From assembly GCF_002252625.1 (NCBI RefSeq), contig NZ_NQKW01000007.1, forward strand, positions 1 through 64,000: a stretch of 64,000 bases of DNA, in the 5' to 3' direction. The notes below the pieces were generated by a model. That model ran no database searches. It worked only from the letters and a program-made list of their open reading frames with translations, and was not told the DNA's origin. Source of the DNA: Synechococcus sp. 1G10 (GTDB lineage: Bacteria > Cyanobacteriota > Cyanobacteriia > PCC-6307 > Cyanobiaceae). Made by a program: the position numbers and the translations under genes. This document shows, piece by piece, positions 37,680 through 46,694 of this stretch (the first letter of the stretch is position 1; every line of letters begins with the position of its first letter).

Positions 37680-37915
37680 CCCGGTTGGCTGCTCAGTTCC
37701 GTTGAGGGCGTGGCCATCCCATCCAGGATCGATTCGCGCATTCCAGGAATCGAGACAAGGTGCAGGGTTTCCTGGATGGCCCGCCAGTCTTCTTCCGAGA
37801 GGAGCACGGCGTTGCCGCGCTTGCCGGTGATCTGGATCGGCTCATGGGATTGCCCCACCTCGTCGATGAGGGCGTACAGCCGCTTGCGGGCCTCGGTGGC
37901 GGAAAGGCTGCTCAC
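37673..37915 (-). CDS. yefM: YefM-type antitoxin
   Basis: 80 aa from GTG 37915 (VSSLSATEARKRLYALIDEV); the longer open frame upstream is Cys-rich antisense of selO and is rejected. The Phd/YefM N-terminal DNA-binding domain is followed by the toxin-wrapping tail with LLSEEDWRAIQETLHLVSIP. Overlaps yoeB by 7 bp. Confidence 0.9.
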   Translation of the reverse strand: MSSLSATEARKRLYALIDEVGQSHEPIQITGKRGNAVLLSEEDWRAIQETLHLVSIPGMRESILDGMATPSTELSSQPGW

Positions 37916-38053
37916 TGACCCTCCAGAAGGCGTACGCCAAAGCGTACTTCTCTCGGTTCTCGTCCGGGCTGGTTTCGTTGTGGCATCAGCAGGGGGAGAA
38001 GATGGCCTCAACGTCAGGGCCAGGCCCAAGGCAGCCCAACACCCGAGAGACCC

Positions 38054-39763
38054 GTGACGACAACAGTGCCCGCAGCAGTTCCCGCAGCAGTTCTGACAAC
38101 AACCTTCGCTGAGTTTGCCCAACGGGCCAACTATTCGCTGCTGGATTCACTGCATGCGGATCCTCAGGCGAGCGGCGATGGCCACGATCACCGGCCCCGC
38201 CAGGTGTTCTCCGGTCATTACGTGCCGGTGACGCCAACCCCGCTTCCAGCGCCGGAGTATGTGGCGCACAGCAGAACCCTGTTCCACGAACTGGGCCTGA
38301 GCGATGAGCTGGCCCACGACGACCAGTTCATCCGGCTGTTTTCCGGCGACATCAGCGTGGCGCGGGAGCCGATGCGACCGTTCGGCTGGGCAACCGGTTA
38401 TGCCCTCTCGATCTACGGCACCGAATACATCCAGCAGTGTCCGTTCGGAACCGGCAACGGCTATGGAGATGGCCGGGCCATTTCCGTGTTCGAAGGCGTA
38501 TTCAAGGGCAGGCGCTGGGAGATGCAACTCAAAGGCGGTGGCCCGACGCCCTACTGCCGCGGGGCCGATGGACGGGCGGTTCTCCGCTCCAGCGTGCGCG
38601 AGTTTCTGGCGCAGGAGTTCATGCACGCCCTGGGGGTTCCTACCTCACGCTCGCTGACGCTGTATGTGTCCAGGTCTGAAACCGTGCGCAGGCCCTGGTA
38701 CTCGCCGAACTCCACGTCATTCGATCCCGACATCCTGGTGGACAACCCTGCGGCGATCACCACCCGCGTGGCGCCGTCGTTTCTGCGGGTGGGCCAGCTG
38801 GAGCTGTTCGCCCGTCGCGCCCGCAGCGAGGCCCATCCGGGTGCTCTGAACGAGCTGCGGATGATCGTTCAGCACCTGATCGAGCGGAACTACCGGCCGG
38901 AGATTGATCCGAGTCTGGATTTCAGCGACCAGGTGGTTGAGCTGGCGGAATTGTTTCGCGGGCGGCTCACCGCACTGGTGGCGAACTGGATGCGGGTTGG
39001 CTACTGCCAGGGCAATTTCAACAGCGACAACTGCGCCGCCGGTGGCTACACCCTCGACTACGGACCCTTCGGCTTCTGCGAACTGTTCGACCCCAGATTT
39101 CAGCCCTGGACCGGCGGCGGCGAGCATTTCTGCTTCTTCAACCAACCAGTTGCGGCTGAAGCCAATTACCAGATGTTCTGGTCCGCCATCAGGCCATTGC
39201 TCGATGGCAACACAGAGGCAGTGGCGCGGCTGGATCAGATCCGCGACGGCTTCAGCGAAGCGATGAACCAGGAGATCGAGGCGATGTGGGCCAGCAAGCT
39301 CGGCCTGATCACCTACGACGCCGCGCTGGTGAACGAGCTATTTGAGCTGATGGTGAGCTCCAAGGCGGACTACACGATCTTCTTCCGCCGGCTGTCTGAG
39401 ATTCCAGAGCAACTCTCCACCTTGAAAGAGAGCTTCTACCTGCCCAGCTCAGAGCAGCTCGATGCGCAATGGACTCAGTGGCTGCAACGCTGGCGGGATC
39501 GCATCACGGCAGCCGGCGACACCAACGCGACATCCGAGGCGATGAAACGCGTCAACCCCAAAGTCACCTGGCGCGAGTGGCTGATCGCGCCCGCTTATCA
39601 ACAGGCTGAGCAAGGTGAATTCGGAGCGATCCAGGAGCTGCAGGACGTGTTCAGCCATCCCTACGACGAGCCAGCAGCTGAGCTGGCGGCGACATACGAC
39701 CGCCTGAAGCCCCGGGAATTCTTCAACGCCGGTGGCGTGTCCCACTACAGCTGTTCGTCGTGA
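38054..39763 (+). CDS. selO: Protein adenylyltransferase SelO (YdiU family)
   Basis: Pseudokinase-fold enzyme that transfers AMP to Ser/Thr/Tyr of redox proteins. At 569 aa it matches the longer family members. Recognisable: [42 protein letters not shown] (the glycine-rich nucleotide loop with its Lys), [12 protein letters not shown] and [14 protein letters not shown] (metal-binding Asp). The penultimate redox position is Cys (VSHYSCSS), where animal orthologues have selenocysteine. Expressed divergently from yefM-yoeB, with about 140 bp between starts. Confidence 0.95.
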   Translation: MTTTVPAAVPAAVLTTTFAEFAQRANYSLLDSLHADPQASGDGHDHRPRQVFSGHYVPVTPTPLPAPEYVAHSRTLFHELGLSDELAHDDQFIRLFSGDISVAREPMRPFGWATGYALSIYGTEYIQQCPFGTGNGYGDGRAISVFEGVFKGRRWEMQLKGGGPTPYCRGADGRAVLRSSVREFLAQEFMHALGVPTSRSLTLYVSRSETVRRPWYSPNSTSFDPDILVDNPAAITTRVAPSFLRVGQLELFARRARSEAHPGALNELRMIVQHLIERNYRPEIDPSLDFSDQVVELAELFRGRLTALVANWMRVGYCQGNFNSDNCAAGGYTLDYGPFGFCELFDPRFQPWTGGGEHFCFFNQPVAAEANYQMFWSAIRPLLDGNTEAVARLDQIRDGFSEAMNQEIEAMWASKLGLITYDAALVNELFELMVSSKADYTIFFRRLSEIPEQLSTLKESFYLPSSEQLDAQWTQWLQRWRDRITAAGDTNATSEAMKRVNPKVTWREWLIAPAYQQAEQGEFGAIQELQDVFSHPYDEPAAELAATYDRLKPREFFNAGGVSHYSCSS

Positions 39764-39864
39764 GCGGTTTGGGCCGATACTGAGCAGATCTCTCTGGCCC
39801 CACGAGCCTCGCCCTCGCCCAGCCACAGCTCGACGCCATCGCCGACGCCTGCCGGCAACACCAG

Positions 39865-40113
39865 GTGCTGCGCATGCATCTGTTTTGCTCGGCCGTGCGG
39901 GACGACTTTGAGCCCAGCCGCAGCGACCTGGATCTGTTAGTGGAGTTCCAGCCGATCGAACCCGGAGCCCTGGTGCGCGCTTACTTCGGCCTGGAGCAAC
40001 AACTTGCCTCGATCACATGCAAGTCGGTGGATCTGGTGATGGCCGATGCCGTGCACAATCCCTATGTGCGCCGCACGATCGAAGCGTCGAAGCAGCTGAT
40101 TGATGAAGCGTGA
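39865..40113 (+). CDS. MNT-type nucleotidyltransferase antitoxin (start uncertain)
   Basis: Minimal nucleotidyltransferase with the DxD metal site in RSDLDLLVEFQPIEPG and the later VDLVMADAVHN. The family motif G-S-x is C-S-A here (HLFCSAVRDDF). Homology begins before the first usable start: an in-frame ACG at 39802 stands where the family has ATG (TSLALAQPQLDAIADACRQH), so the native start may be mutated. The GTG at 39865 would lose about 21 residues. It overlaps the next (HEPN) frame. Confidence 0.65.
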   Translation: MLRMHLFCSAVRDDFEPSRSDLDLLVEFQPIEPGALVRAYFGLEQQLASITCKSVDLVMADAVHNPYVRRTIEASKQLIDEA

Positions 40114-40397
40114 TCCACGGGCCTTTCTCAGCGATGTGGTCGAGGCATGCCAAGCCATCTCGATGGCCGTCGATGGCATCAGCCTCGATGACTACGGCGA
40201 GATGAAGACCTGTTTGCTCAGATTGATCAGGCACCACAGATCATCAGTTTTCGAAACAAGCTCACCCACGAGTATGTAACCATCAACGATCAGCTCGTCT
40301 GGGGCGTGATCCAGAGCAACCTGCCGGTTCTTTTGGAGCAGTGCACCCATCTGCTCAGTGATCTCAATGAAGCCCAAAGGCCCGCTTCGGGAAGTTA
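40103..40397 (+). pseudogene. HEPN (DUF86-type) toxin with internal deletion
   Basis: The N-terminal part (KRDPRAFLSDVVEACQAISM) and the C-terminal part (QIDQAPQIISFRNKLTHEYV, with the RxxxxH ribonuclease motif) lie in different frames. They are joined by a deletion of roughly 70-100 bp that removes the second helix. The normal protein has about 120 residues. The partner MNT gene lies immediately upstream. Confidence 0.75.
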
Positions 40398-40423
40398 GCC
40401 GAAGCCCAGATTTGGCTGGAAGG

Positions 40424-40582
40424 TCATCTCGACAAGCTCTCCTCCATAGAGGGAGTGGTGGCTTCTCGTAGGTTGGTGAGGGCCTCCTCGATGGGCTGCC
40501 CCTCCGTTCTTGTGCCCGTTTCAGGGTTGGAGGCCAGATACCTTTCTTCCTCCGCTGGTGTGGGTGCAGCGGTGAGTTTCAT
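40424..40582 (-). pseudogene. HicB-like antitoxin, degenerate
   Basis: Reads MKLTAAPTPAEEERYLASNP, then ETGTRTEGQPIEEALTNLRE, a worn copy of the HicB N-terminal fold (compare 50821-51027 and 46892-47110). It ends after about 52 residues with no C-terminal DNA-binding part and no hicA beside it. Confidence 0.55.
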
Positions 40583-40620
40583 CGGCACAGGTGCAGAGAT
40601 CTCAGTTTGACGGGCTCTAG

Positions 40621-40990
40621 CCGTTGCCGCCCCTCTCACACCGACACCGCCAGCTCCAGATAGAACGCCCACGGAACGCCATGTGCAGCCGCCAGCGAAT
40701 CGCCATCGGCCGTTCGCCTTCGTGGCTCACATAATCGGTAAAGCCCAGGTATACGAACGGCAGCGTGACGCCGCCGCGCCGGTTCTCAACTGCTGGGCAG
40801 AAGCCCTCGGCTACGCGGCCGGAGAAGGGGCGGGCCTCGTTCAATGAGCCGAACGCCGCGAATACCTCGGCGCGGGAGTAGCGGCCGTGGAGCTTCAAGG
40901 GCAGCGGCGGGGCTGGATCGCCTGCGGGCAGAAGCGGCCAGGCGAGCGGCGCCACCAGGTGGTCGGTGCGGATGAGGGGGCGGCCGACAG
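40621..40990 (-). repeat. DUF3427 3'-end fragment B
   Basis: Minus strand encodes, in broken frames, the last third of the DUF3427 domain (LKLHGRYSRAEVFAAFGSL, RRGGVTLPFVYLGFTDYVSH, GERPMAIRWRLHMAF). It is about 85% identical by eye to 51.8-52.3 kb but lacks the middle part. A copy of the small AEAFGY-type repeat sits at the internal junction (40790-40818). Confidence 0.85.
40790..40818. repeat. Small dispersed repeat in fragment B
   Basis: ctgctgggcagaagccctcg and gctacgcgg, at the internal junction of DUF3427 fragment B. Confidence 0.6.
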
Positions 40991-41147
40991 CTGCTCCACA
41001 GCTGAACACGCGTCAGCACAACCGCTCCGGGTGATCCAGATGCACCTGCCCTGGCCAACCCATTGTGAGCGAACCGTGTTACTGCAAACCACCAGAAAAT
41101 GCCTTTAGGATGCCATCAGACCACTTCCAATCCTTCCCTCGTCGTCC

Positions 41148-41489
41148 ATGGCCCAAGCCAGTGCCATCGTGCGTCATCCGCCTGCGGCCTTAGAGCAGAG
41201 CCTGGAGCGCCTGGGTCGCAACATCCGCACGGCACGGTTGCGGCGCCGCTGGCGCCTGGAGGATGTGGCCGAGCGCATGGGGGTGACGCGCTACACGGTG
41301 GCCGATGTGGAGAAGGGCAAGGCAGGTACCTCCGTAGCGGCCTATCTCGGGGCGCTCTGGGCTCTCGGGCTGCTCGATCAGATGGCCGAGGTGGCTGATC
41401 CGGATCGGGATGAGGAGGGCAAGGCCCTGGAGGGTGCCCGCAGCCCGAAACAGGCCCCCCGCTGGCGCCGGCTGGATGACAACTTCTGA
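41148..41489 (+). CDS. hipB: HipB-like HTH antitoxin
   Basis: 113-aa Xre-family regulator. The helix-turn-helix is LGRNIRTARLRRRWRLEDVA-ERMGVTRYTVADVEKG. The C-terminal tail is charged and disordered-looking. It lies 2 bp before hipA; it should bind the operon promoter and HipA. Confidence 0.88.
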   Translation: MAQASAIVRHPPAALEQSLERLGRNIRTARLRRRWRLEDVAERMGVTRYTVADVEKGKAGTSVAAYLGALWALGLLDQMAEVADPDRDEEGKALEGARSPKQAPRWRRLDDNF

Positions 41490-41491
41490 CC

Positions 41492-42793
41492 ATGACAGCT
41501 GAGCAGGAGTGCTTCGTTTATGTGGTGCTGCCGGGAGCGACGGAATTCGTCACGGCCGGGCGGTTCAAGCTCCAGAAGGATCGCCAGGGTCGTCCGGTCG
41601 GTGCGTTCGTGTACGGCCGCACTTACCGCGAGCGATCCGATGCCGTGGAGCTCGACCCGGTGGAGTTGAGGCTGGGCGCACGCCCGTTCGAAACCGGACG
41701 TATGGGCGGCTTTTTCGGGGCTCTGCGCGATGCGCTGCCGGATTTCTGGGGCCGACAGGTGATCGCCCGCCACGCAGGAATGGGGGGGGCCAGCGATTTC
41801 GATCTGCTGCTGCTTGGGCCGGATGATCGTGCTGGTGCTCTCGCTTTTGGCCGCAATGTCGAGCCACCGGCGCCGGAGCGTCATTTCAACCGAACCCTTG
41901 ATCTGGAACGGATTCAGCACGTGGCTGATGCGATCCTTGCCGATCAACCGCTCAGGCCGGATTCGGCCCAGGGCCAGGTGGAGGAACTGCTGCGTGGGCC
42001 AGGCACCTCCATGGGTGGAGCACGGCCTAAAACCACCGTGGAGCATGAAGGTGCTCTCTGGCTGGCCAAGTTTCCGGCACCGATGGACACCTGGAACCAA
42101 CCGCGGGTGGAGCATGGAGTGCTGCTGTTGGCCCGGCGCTGCGGGTTGCAGGTGGCGGCAAGCCAGCTCACGCAGGTTGGGGAGGCTGATGTGCTGCTGG
42201 TGAAGCGCTTCGATCGTGAATGGAGTGGGGATGGTTATCGGCGCCACAGGATGGTGAGCGCCCTCACGTTGCTGCAGGCCGAAGACAGCGCCACCGATCG
42301 CGAGAAGTGGTCGTATCGGTTGCTGGCAGATGAACTCCGGCGCGCCAGCGACCGGCCTACTGAAGATCTGCGCGAACTCTTCAGCCGCATCTGCTTCAAC
42401 GCGGCAGTCTCCAATCTTGATGATCACCCGCGCAACCATGCCCTGCTGTCCCGCTCCAGCAGCTGGCGGCTGAGCCCCGCCTACGACCTCACCCCCGGAA
42501 CCATGCGAACCGAAACCCGGCGCGATCTGGCCATGGTCTGCGGCTTGGAGGGCGGCCTACTCAGCCGTTGGGCCAACCGGGGCACGATCGTGGCTGGGGC
42601 CGCATGGTTCCGCCTGGAGCGGGAGGAGGCGGAATCGATCGCCACGAGGGTGTTCACCACCGTGGCGGTGGAGTGGGAGAGCACCCTGCGCAGCGTCGGC
42701 GTCAGTCAGGCCGACTGCGAGCTCGTTCGGGGGGCATTTCTATATGCGGGGCTGAATCTTGACGCTCAAACCGCCACCGCCAGCTCCGGATAG
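41492..42793 (+). CDS. hipA: HipA-like serine/threonine kinase toxin
   Basis: 433-aa HipA family kinase. Seen: the glycine-rich STSMGGARPK-like loop (GTSMGGARPKTTVEHEG), ATP-binding Lys in LWLAKFPAP, catalytic NLDDHPRNHALL (Asp/Asn) and the metal-binding SPAYDLTPG. The family phosphorylates glutamyl-tRNA synthetase or other translation factors. The last nine codons (AQTATASSG) and the stop come from the DUF3427 repeat C, so this toxin's C-terminus was built at a repeat junction. Confidence 0.9.
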   Translation: MTAEQECFVYVVLPGATEFVTAGRFKLQKDRQGRPVGAFVYGRTYRERSDAVELDPVELRLGARPFETGRMGGFFGALRDALPDFWGRQVIARHAGMGGASDFDLLLLGPDDRAGALAFGRNVEPPAPERHFNRTLDLERIQHVADAILADQPLRPDSAQGQVEELLRGPGTSMGGARPKTTVEHEGALWLAKFPAPMDTWNQPRVEHGVLLLARRCGLQVAASQLTQVGEADVLLVKRFDREWSGDGYRRHRMVSALTLLQAEDSATDREKWSYRLLADELRRASDRPTEDLRELFSRICFNAAVSNLDDHPRNHALLSRSSSWRLSPAYDLTPGTMRTETRRDLAMVCGLEGGLLSRWANRGTIVAGAAWFRLEREEAESIATRVFTTVAVEWESTLRSVGVSQADCELVRGAFLYAGLNLDAQTATASSG

Positions 42794-43020
42794 AAGGCAC
42801 CCGGAATCGGCCGCTGCAGCCGCCAACGAATCGCCATCGGCCGCTCAGGTAGCGCTGCCGGTGGCGGAGGCGGTGGTGGTGGTGCTCTGGCTCTCCCCGT
42901 GGAACTGCGACGGGGCCAGGGCCAGGTCGCGGTAGCAGTTGGACGGGGAGAAGAGGGCTTCGCTCTTGTTGAGGGTCACGAACAGCAGGTCGGTCTGGCT
43001 GGGTTCGTGCCAGAGGAACC
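42765..43020 (-). repeat. DUF3427 3'-end fragment C
   Basis: Begins (plus strand) inside the hipA stop region with the conserved unit edge caaaccgccaccgccagc and continues with the PMAIRWRLQRPI-type sequence. It then jumps by an internal deletion to an earlier part of the domain (plus-strand gctctggctctcc to the LFVTLNKSEALFSPS region). 42794-43160 holds no gene otherwise. Confidence 0.85.
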
Positions 43021-43160
43021 GAGGGCACAGCCGACGACATGACAGGAGATCAACGAGGAGATCAAGGTTTATCGCCAGGAGCAACGGATTGTTGCTGCTT
43101 CTTGATCCCATAGTCTCTTTCTGGATTGATCTGGCAGAGAGTATTTCGTTGATCCAGTAT

Positions 43161-43340
43161 TCAAGTTGCGCCGAGGCTGGCGAGAATCTTGCGGGCCAGT
43201 GGTTCCTTGATTTCGTTGTGTCTGGGGATAGCTTCCTTCATACCAGTGGCTGGATTGATCCAGATGGAGTGTGAAGCTCCTTCCCGTTTAAGAACACATC
43301 CAGCCATACGTAGCCGCCGTTCCAGATCACGGCGTTTCAT
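43161..43340 (-). CDS. hicA: HicA mRNA interferase toxin (copy 1)
   Basis: 59 aa, MKRRDLERRLRMAGCVLKRE, with active-site His in GASHSIW, and the dsRBD-like end HNEIKEPLARKILASLG. Too short for usual gene-finding thresholds but the frame is clear. The ATG overlaps the hicB stop (ATGA). A near-identical pair is at 51261-51655. Confidence 0.9.
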   Translation of the reverse strand: MKRRDLERRLRMAGCVLKREGASHSIWINPATGMKEAIPRHNEIKEPLARKILASLGAT

Positions 43341-43555
43341 CCGATCTGCAGGGGCATGCGCACGGCATCGGTTGGCAGGCCACGGCTGATATCAGCCTCA
43401 CGATCTTCAAGCAGCAGCTCAATGGCGGCCTGCAGATCCTTTCTTGCTTCTTCCATGGATTCTCCCTGGCCGTTAGCGCCGGGAATCTCCAGGCAGATCG
43501 CCCAGAAGCCACCCTCCGGAGCTGGCTCGATCACGGCAGTCAGTTCCCCCTTCAT
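43337..43555 (-). CDS. hicB: HicB antitoxin (copy 1)
   Basis: 72 aa from ATG 43555 (MKGELTAVIEPAPEGGFWAI) with the degenerate RNase H fold typical of HicB and the helix ESMEEARKDLQAAIELLLED. In this family hicB precedes hicA, as here. Duplicate at 51437-51655 with a few substitutions. Confidence 0.88.
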   Translation of the reverse strand: MKGELTAVIEPAPEGGFWAICLEIPGANGQGESMEEARKDLQAAIELLLEDREADISRGLPTDAVRMPLQIG

Positions 43556-43657
43556 CAAACCAGCCTCGTTACCACATTTCAATCAGTTTAGGTTCAACAA
43601 AAAAGTGGCAGCAGTCAGGGATCCGACCAGGCGCCCTCTCTTGACGCGTTGCCCCCC

Positions 43658-43850
43658 TTCAAACCGCCAACCCCATCCCCTGCATCCACCCCGCCGGGAT
43701 CGCCCTATCCAGCCGCCAGCGAATCGCCATCGGGCGCTCGCCTTTGTGACTTTGGAAGGTGGCGCTACCTGGCCGCCGGCCAGCGTGGCGGAGCCACCAG
43801 CCGAGGCACACGAATGGTTCGGTGACGCTGCCCCGCTTGCGCTGCTCGCG
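43658..43850 (-). repeat. DUF3427 3'-end fragment D
   Basis: Starts with the plus-strand edge caaaccgccaaccccatcccc, continues through a WRLDRAIP-type segment, and is interrupted by unrelated bases before a short RGSVTEPFVCLGW-like stretch. More diverged than its neighbours. Confidence 0.75.
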
Positions 43851-43863
43851 CTTGTAGCGCAGG

Positions 43864-44067
43864 GGTTTCAGCGTGGCGAGCGCACTTCGACCCAGGGCTC
43901 ACCTTCACCAAGGCTGGCCACAGCCTGCTCAAGGGTGCGCAGCAGCACGGCCTGGAGAGCCCAGCGGCATAAAGATCAAGGACATCGCTCACGCGGATCC
44001 GCATTCCTCTGATGCAGGGCTTGCCGCCGCACTGGGATGGGTTGTGGGTGATGCGGGAATGAGCCAT
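43864..44067 (-). pseudogene. DUF433 antitoxin fused to the tail of its DUF5615 toxin by deletion
   Basis: The first 38 residues (MAHSRITHNPSQCGGKPCIR and on to LYAAGLS) match the DUF433 antitoxin at 49467-49685. The sequence then jumps directly to the 3' end of the DUF5615 toxin. About 380 bp present in the intact copy are missing; the junction lies at a GAGCC found at both edges in that copy. Neither protein can be functional here. Confidence 0.8.
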
Positions 44068-44093
44068 AAAAACAGGCTACCGGCTCCAGCCCT

Positions 44094-44245
44094 CCTCAAA
44101 CCGCCACCGCCAGCTCCGGATAGAACGCCCCCGGAATCGGCCGCTGCAGCCGCCAGCGAATCGCCATCGGCCCCTCACCTTCGTGGCCCATGGATCCGGC
44201 AATGCGCAGGCACAGGAACGGCAGCGTGTAGCCGCCGCATCTCGA
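44094..44245 (-). repeat. DUF3427 3'-end fragment E
   Basis: Plus-strand edge tcaaaccgccaccgccagct, then about 130 bp reading on the minus strand GEGPMAIRWRLQRPIPGAFY-PELAVAV, the exact C-terminus of the domain. Nearly the same sequence, with a deletion, is fragment J. Confidence 0.88.
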
Positions 44246-44298
44246 GTGATGGGGGAGGAATAGACCCATCCAGGCGTTGGATGCTTTCAAGTCGCTGG

Positions 44299-44651
44299 CT
44301 AAGGCATTGGGGCGTCTTTGCTCAGCACATCCTGCAGAGAGGTTTTGAGGCCAGGGAGGTCATTCTGGATCGCATCCCAGAGGATCAGCTGATCCACGGT
44401 TTCGTAGACATGGATGATTCTGTTGCGTGTACCCACGATGCGGCGGAGATCGGGGATGACGTCAAGAACGCTGGGATCGGCATCCAGGGCCCGCTTGAGT
44501 GCCGCTCCGATGATTTCGAACTTACGTTCTACTGCTGATTGAATCAATTCATCGCCAAGGTAGTGATCAGGGGTGCAGTTTCAATGAAGCGCTCAATCGC
44601 CTCGATGGCCTCAAAGGCGTCAAGCAGGCGCTTCAGCGCCTCCATTCGCAT
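44299..44651 (-). pseudogene. HEPN (DUF86-type) toxin, 1-nt frameshift near the start (copy 1)
   Basis: Starts MRMEALKRLLDAFEAIEAIE right after the MNT stop, but by about residue 22 it shifts frame: one base is missing relative to the duplicate at 49904-50194, where the reading continues FIVNCTLDHYLDDELIQSAV. From there the correct frame runs on, including an intact RxxxxH (RNRIIHVYE) and a normal end. Only the frameshift disables it; a restart at residue 37 of the family is conceivable. Confidence 0.75.
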
Positions 44652-44653
44652 GT

Positions 44654-44980
44654 TCAGAGTTCCAGGAGAAGCCGCCGTGACGCGTCCACGTCTTTGCGGA
44701 AAAAGGGATTGTGGATCATGGATTCCGTCAAGAGATCCACCGGACGGCCGAAGAGGGCTTCCAATTCATCAGCGAAGGAACAGAAGCGGCGGGCGTAGCC
44801 AGGTTCCCGCTGGCCCGTCATCTGCACGATGAAGTCCAGGTCACTGCTGGCAGGGTCAAACAGGCCCTTCGCCGCCGAGCCGAACACTTCCAGCCGATCC
44901 ACGCCGTAGCGGTTGCACAGGTGCCTGAGCGGCTCGAGCTGATCGGCCAATAAGGGCAGCAGTGGGGCAACCGTGTCCAT
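44654..44980 (-). CDS. MNT nucleotidyltransferase antitoxin (copy 1)
   Basis: 108 aa with the minimal nucleotidyltransferase signature VFGSAAKGLFDPASSDLDFI (G-S-x9-D-x-D) and a late VDLLTESMIHNPFF. Antitoxins of this type AMPylate a Tyr of the HEPN toxin. 92-95% identical by eye to copy 2 at 50197-50523. Confidence 0.88.
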   Translation of the reverse strand: MDTVAPLLPLLADQLEPLRHLCNRYGVDRLEVFGSAAKGLFDPASSDLDFIVQMTGQREPGYARRFCSFADELEALFGRPVDLLTESMIHNPFFRKDVDASRRLLLEL

Positions 44981-45008
44981 GGGCTCAGGCTAATGGAGCC
45001 CGGGTTTT

Positions 45009-45420
45009 CCCTCAAAACGCGAACGCCAGGGTTGGCGAGGAACAGCCAGGCATCCATATCGCCGGAATCTGCCGCTCCAGCCGCAAGCGGATCTCCATGG
45101 GCCGAGGGCCAGGTCGCGGTAGCGGGTGGAGGGGGAAAAGAGGGCTTTGCATTTGCGCAGGGTGATGAACAGCAGGTCGGTGGCGCTGGGCTGGTGCCAG
45201 AGCACGCCTTCGCGGTGGATCCAGGGGGCGTCGGCGGTGAGGACGCCGAACGCGGCTTCGATCTCGGCGCGGCTGTAGCGGCCGTGCACGCGCACCGGGA
45301 TGGGCAGGGTCCAGGGCAGCGGGTGCAGGCGGCGGCCTGCCAGAGCAGGGCCAGGGCGTCGGGAAGGGGGCGGAAGCGGCGGCCGGTGCCGTTTCCGCAG
45401 GGTGGCCAGCCCTCATTCGT
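45009..45420 (-). repeat. DUF3427 3'-end fragment F
   Basis: One of the longest fragments. Minus strand reads VRVHGRYSRAEIEAAFGVLT, then WIHREGVLWHQPSATDLLFI and TLRKCKALFSPSTRYRDLAL, ending near the edge region. Fragments F, G and H share a variant of the domain distinct from B, C and E. Confidence 0.85.
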
Positions 45421-45480
45421 CGGCGCGGTGGGCAGAAAGCTTCGTGGCCTGTTCTTTGTGGCTTCGCGATGATGAAGCCC

Positions 45481-45810
45481 ATGACCACCACGCCGACCCC
45501 ACTGGTGACCCGCGAGGCGTTGCAGGCCTTCACGCAGAGGTTGTTGGAGCGCTACGCCCCCGAGAAGGTGATCCTGTTCGGTTCCTTGGCTCGTGGTGAG
45601 GGGCGCTGGGATTCCGATGCCGACATCCTGGTGGTGATGCCCTTCGAGGGGCGCCACCTGGCCAAGATCCGTGAAATGCGCCGTCTGTGCCCGGTGCGAT
45701 TCCCCCTGGATCTACTGGTGCGGCGGCCGGAAGAGATTGAGGTTCGCTACCGGGGGGGTGATCCGGTCGTGCGCGAGGCGCTTGACCATGGAGAGGTGCT
45801 CCATGGTTGA
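45481..45810 (+). CDS. Nucleotidyltransferase antitoxin of an NTase-HEPN pair
   Basis: 109 aa from ATG 45481. The motif VILFGSLARGEGRWDSDADI-LVVM carries the two metal Asp. Overlaps the HEPN gene by 8 bp. A different subfamily from the MNT genes on the minus strand. Confidence 0.85.
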   Translation: MTTTPTPLVTREALQAFTQRLLERYAPEKVILFGSLARGEGRWDSDADILVVMPFEGRHLAKIREMRRLCPVRFPLDLLVRRPEEIEVRYRGGDPVVREALDHGEVLHG

Positions 45811-46207
45811 ACCCTGGTCGGCCGTGCCGGAGTGGATGGCCAAGGCGGAAGGCGATTGGGAGGCCTTGGAGATCCTCCTGACCGGAAACAGCCCCGGCTT
45901 GCGAGATGCGGTGGTGTTTCACGCCCAGCAATGTGTGGAGAAACTGCTGAAAGCTCGGTTGATTCAGCTCGGGCAGACGGTTGACAAGATCCATGATCTG
46001 GCTGCCCTGTCTCGCCAGCTGGAAGCTGTGGATGGCCAATGGAGCTGGGATGGTACGGAACTGGCTGATCTCTCTTCAGGAGCGGTGCTCGCTCGCTACC
46101 CGGGTTTTGAGACCTCGGCCGAGGAACAGGCAGAACTCGTGCAGTTCGCCAGCCAGCTGAGGCAGGCACTGAAAATCCTGCTTGGCTCCGACAAGCCAGA
46201 AGCGTGA
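45803..46207 (+). CDS. HEPN-domain toxin of an NTase-HEPN pair
   Basis: 134 aa, VPEWMAKAEGDWEALEILLT, then AVVFHAQQCVEKLLKARLIQ, the helical HEPN (DUF4351-free, PF05168-like) fold. The conserved QQxxEKxLKAxL helix is intact, and there is an H-x-L segment (IHDLAALSR). Appears complete. Confidence 0.85.
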   Translation: MVEPWSAVPEWMAKAEGDWEALEILLTGNSPGLRDAVVFHAQQCVEKLLKARLIQLGQTVDKIHDLAALSRQLEAVDGQWSWDGTELADLSSGAVLARYPGFETSAEEQAELVQFASQLRQALKILLGSDKPEA

Positions 46208-46228
46208 ACAAGACGACCGATGGGGTTG

Positions 46229-46680
46229 GCCCTCAAACCGCCAACGCCATCACCGGCAGCCACGCCGCCGGAATCGCCCGCTCCAGCCGCCAGCGGATCG
46301 CCATCGGCCGCTCGCCCTCATGACTCTCGTACCGCGCAAACCCCAGACAAACGAACGGCTCTGTGACCGTGACCTACCGGCGCTGCTCCCGCACGAACAG
46401 CAGCACCCGTGAGCCCCGCGCCTCGTGGTGGATATACAGCTGCCCGGTAGCGGGTGGAGGGGGAGAAGAGGGCTTCGCTTTTGCGCAGGGTGATGAACAG
46501 CAGGTCGGTGGCGCTGGGCTGGTGAGCGAGCACGCCTTCGCGGTGGATCCAGGGGGCGTCGGCGGTGAGGACGCCATAGCCGCCAGGCTTCTGCGTAGGC
46601 GAAGCCTTCTCGAAGAGAAGCAGTGGGCGGCTTCGATCTCGGCCCGGACGTAGCGGCCGTGCACGCGCAGATTCAGGTTC
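46229..46680 (-). repeat. DUF3427 3'-end fragment G, with a small-repeat insertion
   Basis: Begins with the edge caaaccgccaacgccatcac and extends about 450 bp into the domain. Compared with F it carries about 46 extra bases (46573-46622) made of palindromic text of the small dispersed repeat type. Confidence 0.87.
46573..46622. repeat. Small dispersed repeat(s) inserted in fragment G
   Basis: About 46 bases absent from the otherwise matching fragment F. Contains ggcttctgcgtag (minus-strand version of the unit) and a nested palindrome gaagccttctcgaagagaag. Confidence 0.65.
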
Positions 46681-46694
46681 CGTGATGAAAGGCT

